A stretch of 64,000 nucleotides of DNA, taken from Caulobacteraceae bacterium UBA3198 (lineage in GTDB: Bacteria > Pseudomonadota > Alphaproteobacteria > Caulobacterales > Caulobacteraceae). The notes under the pieces were generated by a model, which saw nothing but the letters and a program-made list of their open reading frames with translations, was not told where the DNA came from and ran no database searches. Below are positions 11,567-18,631 of this stretch, piece after piece (within the stretch, counting starts at the first letter, position 1; each line of letters opens with the position of its first letter). The position numbers were made by a program, and so were the translations under genes. Location of the stretch: positions 62,001 to 126,000 of the forward strand of contig DEWY01000010.1 of NCBI GenBank assembly GCA_002363865.1, in the 5' to 3' direction.

Positions 11567-12252
11567 GCCTCATCCTTGGCGTTCTCGGCGGCATGGGGCC
11601 GGCGGCCACCCTGGATTTCCTGGGCCGGCTGCAGGCCTATACGCCGGCCGCGAAGGACCAGGACCATATCCGCGTCCTGATGGACCTTAACCCTCAGGTT
11701 CCGGACCGGAATACGCCCGGGGCCGGCGCGGGCCCGGTGCTGGCCGAGATGGCCGGCGGACTGGCCGGCGGCGGAGCCGAGGTTCTGGCCATGCCCTGCA
11801 ACACCGCCCACGCCCATGCGGACCTGATCATCCGGGCCAGCGGCCTGCCGTTGATCGACATGATCGGCGGCGCGGCCAAGGCTGCGGCCGACACCGGCGC
11901 CCGGCGGGTCGGGGTCCTGGGCACCAAGGGCGCGCTGCGGCTCTATCGGGAATACCTCGCCGCCCGCGGCCTGGGCCTGGTCAGCCTTGAGGCGACACGG
12001 CAGGAAGCCTTCATGGCCCTGCTCTATCGCATCAAGGCCGGCGACCTGTCGGCCGAGGCCCGTACGGAAATGGCCAGCTTGGCCCACGATCTGGTCGCCG
12101 ACGGCGCCGAGACCCTGATCGCCGGATGCACCGAGGCCCCCCTCGTTCTGGCCCCCCGCGATATCCAAGTTCCCCTGATCGACGCCGGCGACCTGCTGGC
12201 CCGACGCTGCGTGGCCGTCTGCCTGGAGCACGAGCCCCCGCCGCAGGTCTGA
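11563..12252 (+). CDS. aspartate/glutamate racemase family protein
   Basis: A 229-residue PLP-independent racemase of the Asp/Glu racemase (COG1794) family, which interconverts L and D forms through two cysteines. Both are present: Cys79 in MPCNTAHA and Cys189 in AGCTEAPL. The N-terminal GVLGGMGPAAT is the family signature. The ATG overlaps the stop of the desulfhydrase/cysteate lyase gene by 4 nt (ATGA), so the two are translationally coupled. Possible roles are supplying or removing D-aspartate or D-glutamate, or racemising a sulfur analogue such as cysteate or cysteine sulfinate for the partner lyase. The last is only an inference from the coupling. Confidence 0.9.
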   Translation: MSLILGVLGGMGPAATLDFLGRLQAYTPAAKDQDHIRVLMDLNPQVPDRNTPGAGAGPVLAEMAGGLAGGGAEVLAMPCNTAHAHADLIIRASGLPLIDMIGGAAKAAADTGARRVGVLGTKGALRLYREYLAARGLGLVSLEATRQEAFMALLYRIKAGDLSAEARTEMASLAHDLVADGAETLIAGCTEAPLVLAPRDIQVPLIDAGDLLARRCVAVCLEHEPPPQV

Positions 12253-12259
12253 GCCCTTC

Positions 12260-13108
12260 CTAGAGTCGTGCGGCGTTGAACGTGTCGCAGGCGTTCGGAT
12301 CGCCGGTCTCCGCGCCCCGTCGGAACCAGGCCATCCGCTGGGCGCTCGACCCGTGGGTGAAGGCGTCGGGGACCACCCGTCCCTGGCTTTGTCTTTGCAG
12401 CGTGTCGTCGCCGATGGCCGAGGCCGCCGCCAGCCCCTCGGCGATGTCGTCGGGACCTAGCGCCACCGCGCCGCCGGAGGCGGCTTCGGCCCGGGCGGCC
12501 CAGACGCCTGCATAGCAGTCGGCCTGCAACTCCAGCCGCACGGCGCCGCTCTCGGCGCCCTGGGACCCGAGGCGCCGGGCCTGGTCCATCTGGCCGGTCA
12601 GGCTCTGGACGTGGTGGGCGATCTCATGGGCGATGACATAGGCCCGCGCCGCCTCGCCTCCGGCGCCGAACTTGTTTTCCAGATCATCCCAGAAGGACAG
12701 GTCCAGATAGACGCTGCGGTCGGCCGGGCAATAGAAGGGCCCCATGGCCGCCTGACCCGTCCCGCAGCGCGTGCCGGTGGCCTGTTCGTAGAGGACCATG
12801 GCGGCCGGCGGCTCATAGGTCTGGCCCGATTGCTCGAAGAGCTCGGCCCACACCTCGGCGGTGGAGGTTTCGATGACGTCGACGAACTGGCCGGCCTCGT
12901 CGTCCGGCGCGCCGCGCACGCTGGCGCTCTGGGCGGCCGGCGCGCCCGCGCCGTCGACCACGCTGAGCGTTGTGGTGGGATCGATGCCGAAGACGAAATA
13001 GCCGATCAGGGCCAGCACCACGCCGCCGACCCCAAGACCGCCGGCCACGGGCCCTAGCCCGCGCCGGTCATCGATGTTCCCAGATCGCCGTCCGCCCCGC
13101 CAACGCAT
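12260..13108 (-). CDS. neutral zinc metallopeptidase YpfJ family
   Basis: A 282-residue protein of the YpfJ / neutral zinc metallopeptidase family (COG2321). It has a short basic N-terminus with RGLG, one membrane anchor (about residues 21-42), then a domain exposed outside the membrane. The zinc-binding HEIAHH begins at residue 161. Downstream, LELQADCYAGVW supplies the expected third ligand region (Glu/Asp), and HGSSAQRMAWFRRG is the conserved tail. Natural substrates are unknown. The gene converges with the racemase, 7 bp apart. The ATG at 13108 has a modest GGGATG upstream. Confidence 0.9.
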   Translation of the reverse strand: MRWRGGRRSGNIDDRRGLGPVAGGLGVGGVVLALIGYFVFGIDPTTTLSVVDGAGAPAAQSASVRGAPDDEAGQFVDVIETSTAEVWAELFEQSGQTYEPPAAMVLYEQATGTRCGTGQAAMGPFYCPADRSVYLDLSFWDDLENKFGAGGEAARAYVIAHEIAHHVQSLTGQMDQARRLGSQGAESGAVRLELQADCYAGVWAARAEAASGGAVALGPDDIAEGLAAASAIGDDTLQRQSQGRVVPDAFTHGSSAQRMAWFRRGAETGDPNACDTFNAARL

Positions 13109-13179
13109 GCGTTCTCATCCCAGAAAATCCGGCCCATCAGTCGCGCCGGACCGACCATGCCCTGCCTGCGGCGCTGAGA

Positions 13180-13551
13180 CTACCGTCCGTCGCGGGCCAG
13201 GATCGCCCGCACCCGGGCGCGGGACGCCGCCAGCCGTTCGTCAGGAATACGGACCTCTTCGGGCTCGCCGACCGGCGAGGACCAGGGGGGCGCCGGGACG
13301 ATGATCGGCGCCTCCCTCTGACGACGCAGGTCCTGCAGGACGCGTTCCGTCTCCACCTGATATGACAGGGCGTTCAGCTCGTTCTGCTGCGTGACGCTGC
13401 GATAGCGATCCATCTGCTGCTGCGCCTCCAGCACCCCCAGCTGGTGCTGGGTGTAGGCGTCCTGGGCCGCAACCGGTCCGGCGACGGCTGCGAGAACCAG
13501 GCCCGCAAGGGCGCAGCCGGACAGGGGCGTGCGGGAGGATGGGGTGCGCAT
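13180..13551 (-). CDS. small secreted protein of unknown function
   Basis: A 123-residue protein. The ATG at 13551 (MRTPSSRTPLSG) has AAGGAG upstream and opens a signal peptide cleaved after GPVAAQ near residue 31. The mature part is rich in Gln, Glu and Arg with a helical, possibly coiled-coil middle (LGVLEAQQQMDRYRSVTQQN), a Pro-rich linker and a basic C-terminus. I recognise no domain. It is likely periplasmic. It follows the TPR gene on the same strand, with 56 bp between, so the two may be co-transcribed. Confidence 0.7.
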   Translation of the reverse strand: MRTPSSRTPLSGCALAGLVLAAVAGPVAAQDAYTQHQLGVLEAQQQMDRYRSVTQQNELNALSYQVETERVLQDLRRQREAPIIVPAPPWSSPVGEPEEVRIPDERLAASRARVRAILARDGR

Positions 13552-13607
13552 GGAAGGGCTCCTTCGCCCCACCAACGCGCCAGCAGCCCCGGTGGCTCCC
13601 ACCGTTG

Positions 13608-14186
13608 CTATTGCGGGACAGTGCGTGTGGTGACCGAGAACCGCGCCAGCTGCTCGGCCGGCGCTGGCCAGTCAGGCGCCAGCTCCTGGGCCTTCTGATA
13701 GTCGAAATAGGCTGAGCGAGCGTCTTCCAGGCCCTCATGGGCCAGGGCGCGATTGTAATAGGCCTTGGCCGGCTCCTCGACGCCCAGCTCCAGGCCCCGG
13801 TCGATGGCCGGCAGGCTCTCGGCATAGCGCTTCTGCCCGATCAGAGCCGCGCCGCGATTGACGTGGCCCTCCCCCAGGTCCGGCTTCATCATGATCGCCT
13901 GTTCGAAGTCGGCGATGGCGCGGGGATACTCGGCGCGGCGCATGCGCAGGACGCCGCGGTTCACATAGGTGCCCGCCCGGTCCCGGGCGTTGAGGAATTC
14001 GGTCTCAAGCGCGAGATCGCAGAACTCTTCGAACCGCTCGTCGGACTGACCCCCGACAGCGGCCTTGGAGCAGGCCTCGGCCATGCCGCCGCCGATCACG
14101 GTCACCGCGCCGTGGGCCGATCCGGCGGCGGCGAAGGCGGCGCTGATGGCGGCCAGCGCCGCCAGGGTGGAAAGTCGACGACCCAT
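13608..14186 (-). CDS. periplasmic TPR-repeat protein
   Basis: A 192-residue exported protein with tetratricopeptide repeats. The ATG at 14186 (MGRRLSTLAAL) is preceded by AGGAGG at 7 nt spacing. A longer in-frame ORF from 14300 lacks such a site and would bury the signal peptide. After the leader (to about residue 27, GSAHG), three or more TPR units are visible (YVNRGVLRMRRAEYPRAIAD, GHVNRGAALIGQKRYAESLP, YYNRALAHEGLEDARSAYFD). Such repeats mediate protein contacts; no catalytic domain is present. It is followed on the same strand by a small secreted protein. Confidence 0.8.
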   Translation of the reverse strand: MGRRLSTLAALAAISAAFAAAGSAHGAVTVIGGGMAEACSKAAVGGQSDERFEEFCDLALETEFLNARDRAGTYVNRGVLRMRRAEYPRAIADFEQAIMMKPDLGEGHVNRGAALIGQKRYAESLPAIDRGLELGVEEPAKAYYNRALAHEGLEDARSAYFDYQKAQELAPDWPAPAEQLARFSVTTRTVPQ

Positions 14187-14322
14187 GGTCGGACCTCCTG
14201 AGGTTGATCTCGCCGACCCGGCGTCGACGATAAGGCCAGAGTCTTCCCGTATCGACGTTCCGTCAATGTGACAGACCACGTCAGCCCTGCCATTTTGCAT
14301 TGAAAATCAACTCTGAGAGGTC

Positions 14323-15246
14323 TCAGACCGCAGGCTCGCGGCGCCGCCTCGTCTCCCGATAGAGGATATAGAGCCCACTCGCCGCCACCACGCCGGCGCC
14401 GACCAGGGTGAGCGCCCGGGGCAGCTCGTCCCAGACCAGGAAGGCGAACAGGCTGGCCCAGACCAGCTGGGTGTAGTCGAAGGGGGCGACCACGGCGACG
14501 GGGGCGACACGGATCGCCTCGGTCAGCAGCAACTGCCCGACGCCCCCCAGCAGACCCATCACCACCAGCAGGGCCAGGGTGCCAGGATCTGGCATGACCC
14601 AGCCGAAGGGCAGGCTGGCCAGCCCCGCCAGGGCGCCGGCCACCGTGAAGTAGAAGACGATCCGGGCGCCGGGCTCGGTCATGCTGATCTGGCGGATGGT
14701 GATCATGGCGAGCGCCGAGCCCACCGCCCCGACCAGGGCGAAGATCACCCCGACATTCGCCAGATTGGCCGGGTCGGGGCGGATCATGATCAGCACCCCC
14801 ACAAAGCCGACCGCGACCGCCGCCCATCGGTGCGGGCCGACCGACTCCTTGAGCAAGGGGACCGACAGGGCGGTCATGAACAGGGGCGCCGAGAAGGACA
14901 GGGCCGTGGCCTCGGTCAATGGCAGGTGCGAGACCGCCAGAAACCCGCCGGTCATGCCGGTGAGCCCGACCATGGCCCGGATGGCGTGGGCGCCGGGACG
15001 GCTGGTGCGCAACACCCCAAAGCCGCTGGTGCGCCAGATGTAGATGGCGATGGGGATGAAGGCGAAGGCGTTGCGGAAGAACAGGGTCTCGAAGATCGGC
15101 ACCCCGCGCTCCGAGGCGACCTTCACCAGGCCGAACAACCCCGCCAGGCAGGCCATGGCGCAGACCCGCAGGATGATCCCCAGGCCGATCCGCGCGGCGG
15201 GCCGCTCGAGGGGCGCAGGGATAGGCAGGGGGGCGTCGCTCGGCAT
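14323..15246 (-). CDS. EamA family (DMT superfamily) transporter
   Basis: A 307-residue inner-membrane permease with ten predicted helices arranged as two EamA repeats (about residues 22-155 and 165-295). Typical motifs are FFRNAFAF in helix 2, ATALSFSAPLFM in helix 4 and the second-repeat equivalent APFDYTQLVWASLFAFLVWDE. Family members export amino acids or other metabolites; the substrate is not predictable here. The ATG at 15246 opens a Pro-rich cytoplasmic tail (MPSDAPLPIPAP). It is divergent from the SLC13 carrier, with 215 bp between in which no clear site was seen. Confidence 0.9.
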   Translation of the reverse strand: MPSDAPLPIPAPLERPAARIGLGIILRVCAMACLAGLFGLVKVASERGVPIFETLFFRNAFAFIPIAIYIWRTSGFGVLRTSRPGAHAIRAMVGLTGMTGGFLAVSHLPLTEATALSFSAPLFMTALSVPLLKESVGPHRWAAVAVGFVGVLIMIRPDPANLANVGVIFALVGAVGSALAMITIRQISMTEPGARIVFYFTVAGALAGLASLPFGWVMPDPGTLALLVVMGLLGGVGQLLLTEAIRVAPVAVVAPFDYTQLVWASLFAFLVWDELPRALTLVGAGVVAASGLYILYRETRRRREPAV

Positions 15247-15461
15247 GGCTGGCCATCGCCCGGGGAAGGCCCAAGGTCAATCGCTCCGCAGCACGGCGTC
15301 GCGATTTGTCGGCCAAGGGGTCGGATTGCGGCGCCAGGGGCGGCGGCGATCAGTCCACCAGGTGGCCGCCGCCCTCCCTGTCCCTGGCGCGCCGCCGGCC
15401 AATGCGCTCATATTGCCCCCGGTCAAGGCTGCGCCGATGGCCGCACGACCGGGGGGTGAGC

Positions 15462-16925
15462 ATGCAAATTCAGGACACGGCGACGGCCGGGCAGGCGAAA
15501 CGCCGGGTGGCGGGGCTGGCGCTCGGCCTGGGGGCCTTCCTCGCGATTCTGGCGGCGCCCGAGTTCGGCTCCGGTCCTGCAGTGAAGCCCGTGGCGGCGG
15601 TCACCGTGCTCATGGCGATTCTCTGGATGACCGAGGCCGCCCCCCTGGTGGTCACCGCCCTGATCCCGCTGGCGCTGTTTCCGGCCCTGGGAGTCAGCGA
15701 TATCCGCACCGCCGCAGCGCCCTATGCCGATCCGGTGATCTTCCTGTTCCTGGGCGGCTTCGTCCTGGGCGCGGCCATGGAGCGCAGCGGCCTGCACAAA
15801 CGGGTGGGCCTGGGCTGCGCGGCCGCCGCCGGCGCGACGCCGCGACGTCTGGTGGCCGGCATGCTGGGGGCGACCGCCCTGGTCTCCATGTGGGTCAGCA
15901 ACTCCGCCGCCGCCGTCCTGATGATGCCGGTGGCCATGGCCGTTCTGGCCCTGTCCGAGGACCACGGGGGGCGGGAGGATCCGGTCTCCTATCGCAACCT
16001 CGGCGTCGCCCTGCTGCTGGCGGTGGCCTATGGCGCCAGCATCGGCGGCATCGCCACCCTGATCGGCACCCCGCCCAACGCCCTGCTGGCGGGCTACATG
16101 GCCCAGGAGCACGGGATCGAGATCGGCTTTGGCCAGTGGATGATGGTCGGCGTGCCGGTCGCCCTGGTCCTGCTGACCGCCGCCTGGGGCACGCTGGTCC
16201 TGCTCAATCCGGTCAGGCTGGTCTTGCCGGAGGCCGGCGTCCTGTTCCGCGAAGAGAAGGCCAGGCTCGGCGCCATGAGCCGGGCTGAAATCCGCGTCTG
16301 CATCATCTTCGCCCTGGCCGCCTTCGCCTGGATCTTCCGGCCCCTGCTGACCCCCTACGCCCCCTGGCTCAGCGACACCGGCGTGGCCATCGCCGCGGCC
16401 GTGGCGCTCGCCTTCACGCCGTCGGGCCAGGCGCCTGGCGACCGTCTGGTCACCGAGGCCGAGCTCAAGCGCCTGCCCTGGGGGGTTTTGACCCTGTTCG
16501 GCGGGGGCCTGAGCCTGGCCGCCGCCATCTCCACCAGCGGCCTCGCCGCCTGGCTGGGCGAACTGCTGAGCATTCTCGGCGGCTGGCCGGTGGCCGCTCT
16601 GGTGGTGATGGTCACCCTGGCGATGATCTTCCTGACCGAGCTGACCAGCAACACCGCCTCGGCCGCCACCTTCCTGCCCATCGGCGGGGCCCTGGCGCTC
16701 GCCATCGGCGCCGACCCACTGCTGTTCGCCATTCCCCTGGCGCTGGCGGCGTCCTGCGCCTTCATGCTGCCGGTGGCCACGCCCCCCAACGCCATCGTCT
16801 ATGGGGGCGGCCTGATCTCCATCGCCCAGATGAGTCGGGCCGGTCTGTGGCTGAACCTGATCGGCGTGGTCGCGATCTCGCTGATCGCCCTTGCGGCCGT
16901 GCCGCTGATCTTCGGGGCGCGCTAG
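15462..16925 (+). CDS. SLC13/DASS family sodium:anion symporter
   Basis: A 487-residue divalent anion:sodium symporter (DASS/SLC13 family; VcINDY-like), importing dicarboxylates such as succinate or sulfate-like anions. It shows the two SNT-type substrate motifs: SNSAAAVLMMP around residue 150 and TSNTASAATFLP around residue 397, each followed by the P-loop hairpin GTPPNALLAG and ATPPNAIVYG. The length and about 11-12 helices fit. The ATG at 15462 was chosen; an in-frame GTG 6 nt upstream is also possible, and the G-rich GGGGGGTGAG just before it can serve as Shine-Dalgarno. It ends 12 bp before the 3' end of the tRNA-Leu gene on the opposite strand. Confidence 0.93.
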   Translation: MQIQDTATAGQAKRRVAGLALGLGAFLAILAAPEFGSGPAVKPVAAVTVLMAILWMTEAAPLVVTALIPLALFPALGVSDIRTAAAPYADPVIFLFLGGFVLGAAMERSGLHKRVGLGCAAAAGATPRRLVAGMLGATALVSMWVSNSAAAVLMMPVAMAVLALSEDHGGREDPVSYRNLGVALLLAVAYGASIGGIATLIGTPPNALLAGYMAQEHGIEIGFGQWMMVGVPVALVLLTAAWGTLVLLNPVRLVLPEAGVLFREEKARLGAMSRAEIRVCIIFALAAFAWIFRPLLTPYAPWLSDTGVAIAAAVALAFTPSGQAPGDRLVTEAELKRLPWGVLTLFGGGLSLAAAISTSGLAAWLGELLSILGGWPVAALVVMVTLAMIFLTELTSNTASAATFLPIGGALALAIGADPLLFAIPLALAASCAFMLPVATPPNAIVYGGGLISIAQMSRAGLWLNLIGVVAISLIALAAVPLIFGAR

Positions 16926-16937
16926 CCGCCCAGATGA

Positions 16938-17022
16938 TGGTGCCCCCGGTCGGACTCGAACCGACACACCTTGCGGTACCGCATTTTGAGTGCGGCGCGT
17001 CTACCAATTCCACCACAGGGGC
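16938..17022 (-). tRNA. tRNA-Leu (anticodon CAA)
   Basis: The minus strand folds as a class II tRNA. The acceptor stem GCCCCTG pairs with CGGGGGC, the D-loop region is GGTAGACGC, and the anticodon arm CCGCA-CTCAAAA-TGCGG reads CAA (Leu, TTG codons). A short variable arm is followed by the T-arm GTCGGTTCGAGTCCGAC, discriminator A and an encoded CCA end at 16938-16940. The length is 85 nt. It is the only RNA gene found in the window apart from the riboswitch. Confidence 0.97.
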
Positions 17023-17148
17023 CACGGACGTTGGTTACACCGGGTCACTGACCTCGCGCAATCCGCGCTCAAGACATGCCGCGCGGAGTCTCAACTGCGC
17101 CGATAGGGGCAAGTCCCCTAGCCGGCAGGTCGAGACTCAGGCCGGCCT

Positions 17149-17871
17149 TCAATCTGCGCCATAGGCCGCACGCGTGTCCGGTGAGACGTCCGCCGTGATT
17201 ATGGCCGCGCCCATGTCGGTGAGATTTGTGAAGAAGCGTTCGAAACCCCGGCCATTGAAGGGTTCATTCGAACGGGCCCGCTGACTGAGGCTGAGCAGCA
17301 GGAAGCGTGTGAGCGCCTCCGCACGATCGGCCAGGATCGCCTCCGGGAGGTCGAGGGACCTCCGGAGCTGTTCTCGCATGCGCTCAAGGCTCCGCAGTTG
17401 CTGACGATTCCGCGCGAGTTGGAGGGCCGTCGCCCAGGCGACCTCGCCGAAGGCACTGAGGAACGCCCGGAAGCCGGAATCGTCGTGGCAGAGCTCCACG
17501 ACCGGCTCGAGGAGGCAGGCGACAAGGGCGCGCACGTTCGGCGCCGGCGCCCTTGCCAGGAGTGCGTCGAGCCGCGCGTTCCGCACCGTCTCGATGGCGG
17601 CGACGCGTCGTGCGACGAGCGCGTCGACGAGCCCCTCTCGATCGCCGAAGTGATACTGGATCGCTGACTCGTTACGCTGGCCGGCGGCGGCGACGATCTC
17701 TCGCAATGAGGTCCCGCGCAGCCCCTTCTCCGCGAACAGGCGCTCGGCGGCGTCGAGGAGGCGATCACGGGTCCCGCTCACGCTGCGGCCTGCGGCCTCC
17801 ACTGGCGCAGGCCGCGCGAACGCAGTCGGGTCGAGAACTCTAAGGCCGCCTCGTCGTCTGATACGCGTCAT
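17149..17871 (-). CDS. TetR/AcrR family transcriptional regulator
   Basis: A 240-residue repressor-type regulator. The helix-turn-helix domain occupies about residues 32-90 (GTRDRLLDAAERLFAEKG, TSLREIVAAAGQRNESAIQYHFGDREGLVDAL), followed by an all-helical ligand and dimer domain. It carries an unusually long N-terminal tail (about 30 residues, MTRIRRRGGLRVLDP); a later start such as within GRSVSG is possible. It is the last gene of an apparent arylsulfatase-GST-TetR run on the minus strand, 67 bp after the GST, and probably controls that cluster. The ligand is unknown. Confidence 0.88.
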   Translation of the reverse strand: MTRIRRRGGLRVLDPTAFARPAPVEAAGRSVSGTRDRLLDAAERLFAEKGLRGTSLREIVAAAGQRNESAIQYHFGDREGLVDALVARRVAAIETVRNARLDALLARAPAPNVRALVACLLEPVVELCHDDSGFRAFLSAFGEVAWATALQLARNRQQLRSLERMREQLRRSLDLPEAILADRAEALTRFLLLSLSQRARSNEPFNGRGFERFFTNLTDMGAAIITADVSPDTRAAYGAD

Positions 17872-17938
17872 GCGCTGAAGCCTGTCACCATGGCGCCGGC
17901 CGACGGCGCCTGCCTCGGAGTCTCATCCCAGGATTGGA

Positions 17939-18631
17939 TCAGGACAGGTCCACGGGCTCGGGCAGGATGCCGCCGAGCATCTTTCTGCAGACACCGAGAT
18001 TCGCGGCGAACGCCGGATGCGCCTGCATGGCCTGTATGGCCTTCACGAGGGTCGGCCAGCGGACGGCGTCCGGGAGCCCCGCGACGAGGGCCAGCTGCGT
18101 GAGCTGGGACCCCACGGCGATGTCTGCGAGCGAGAAACGCCCGCCCACCAGGTATTCGCCGCCGTCGAGGCTCGCCTCAAGGTAGTCGAAGAGCGGCGGA
18201 AGCGTCTCGTTCCAGGTCTTGCGGGCCTTCTCCAGGTCGGATTCCTTGCCGGCGAAGCGCGGGAAGATGATCGGACGGAACAGGCCCATGCCGAGCGGCA
18301 TGGCGATGTTGGTGTCGGCGTACTCTTCGAACCAGGTGACGCGACCGGCGTCGAAAGCGCCTTGGCCATAAAGGCCCGCGTCGAGCTTGCGCTCAAGATA
18401 GAGGCAGATCGCCGAGGAGTCGGCGATCGTTCCCAGGACGCCCTCGGCGCTGATGCTGCGGTCGCGCAGGACCGGGATGCGCCGCGCCGGACTGATCTCC
18501 TTGAACCAGTCGGGCATGTCCATGACGTTGACGGCCTCGAAATCATAGGCCGTGCCGGTGTGGCGAAGGACCGCCTCCACCTTCCTGACGAAGGGCGAGA
18601 GGGGCGATCCGTAGATCACGATGTCATTCAT
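17939..18631 (-). CDS. glutathione S-transferase family protein
   Basis: A 230-residue cytosolic glutathione transferase-like protein. The thioredoxin-fold N-domain (about 1-85) has the glutathione-site pattern YGSPLSPFVRKVEAVL, cis-Pro in RRIPVLRD and the Ser-acid motif ADSSAICLYLE. The helical C-domain contains the N-capping box FSLADIAVGS. It is not a maleylacetoacetate isomerase: the zeta-class SSCS motif is missing. It sits between a frameshifted arylsulfatase and a TetR regulator on the same strand, suggesting detoxification of an aromatic sulfate ester or its product. That role is inferred only. The frameshifted arylsulfatase frame overlaps its first 8 nt. Confidence 0.92.
   Translation of the reverse strand: MNDIVIYGSPLSPFVRKVEAVLRHTGTAYDFEAVNVMDMPDWFKEISPARRIPVLRDRSISAEGVLGTIADSSAICLYLERKLDAGLYGQGAFDAGRVTWFEEYADTNIAMPLGMGLFRPIIFPRFAGKESDLEKARKTWNETLPPLFDYLEASLDGGEYLVGGRFSLADIAVGSQLTQLALVAGLPDAVRWPTLVKAIQAMQAHPAFAANLGVCRKMLGGILPEPVDLS

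Noticed and set aside
15423..16967. 514-codon minus-strand frame across the SLC13 gene
   Set aside because: Gln/Gly/Asp-rich shadow of the transporter; no start signal or domain.
17939..18631. GST as the missing maleylacetoacetate isomerase
   Set aside because: It lacks the zeta-class SSCS glutathione motif and lies in a separate cluster with a sulfatase and its own regulator.
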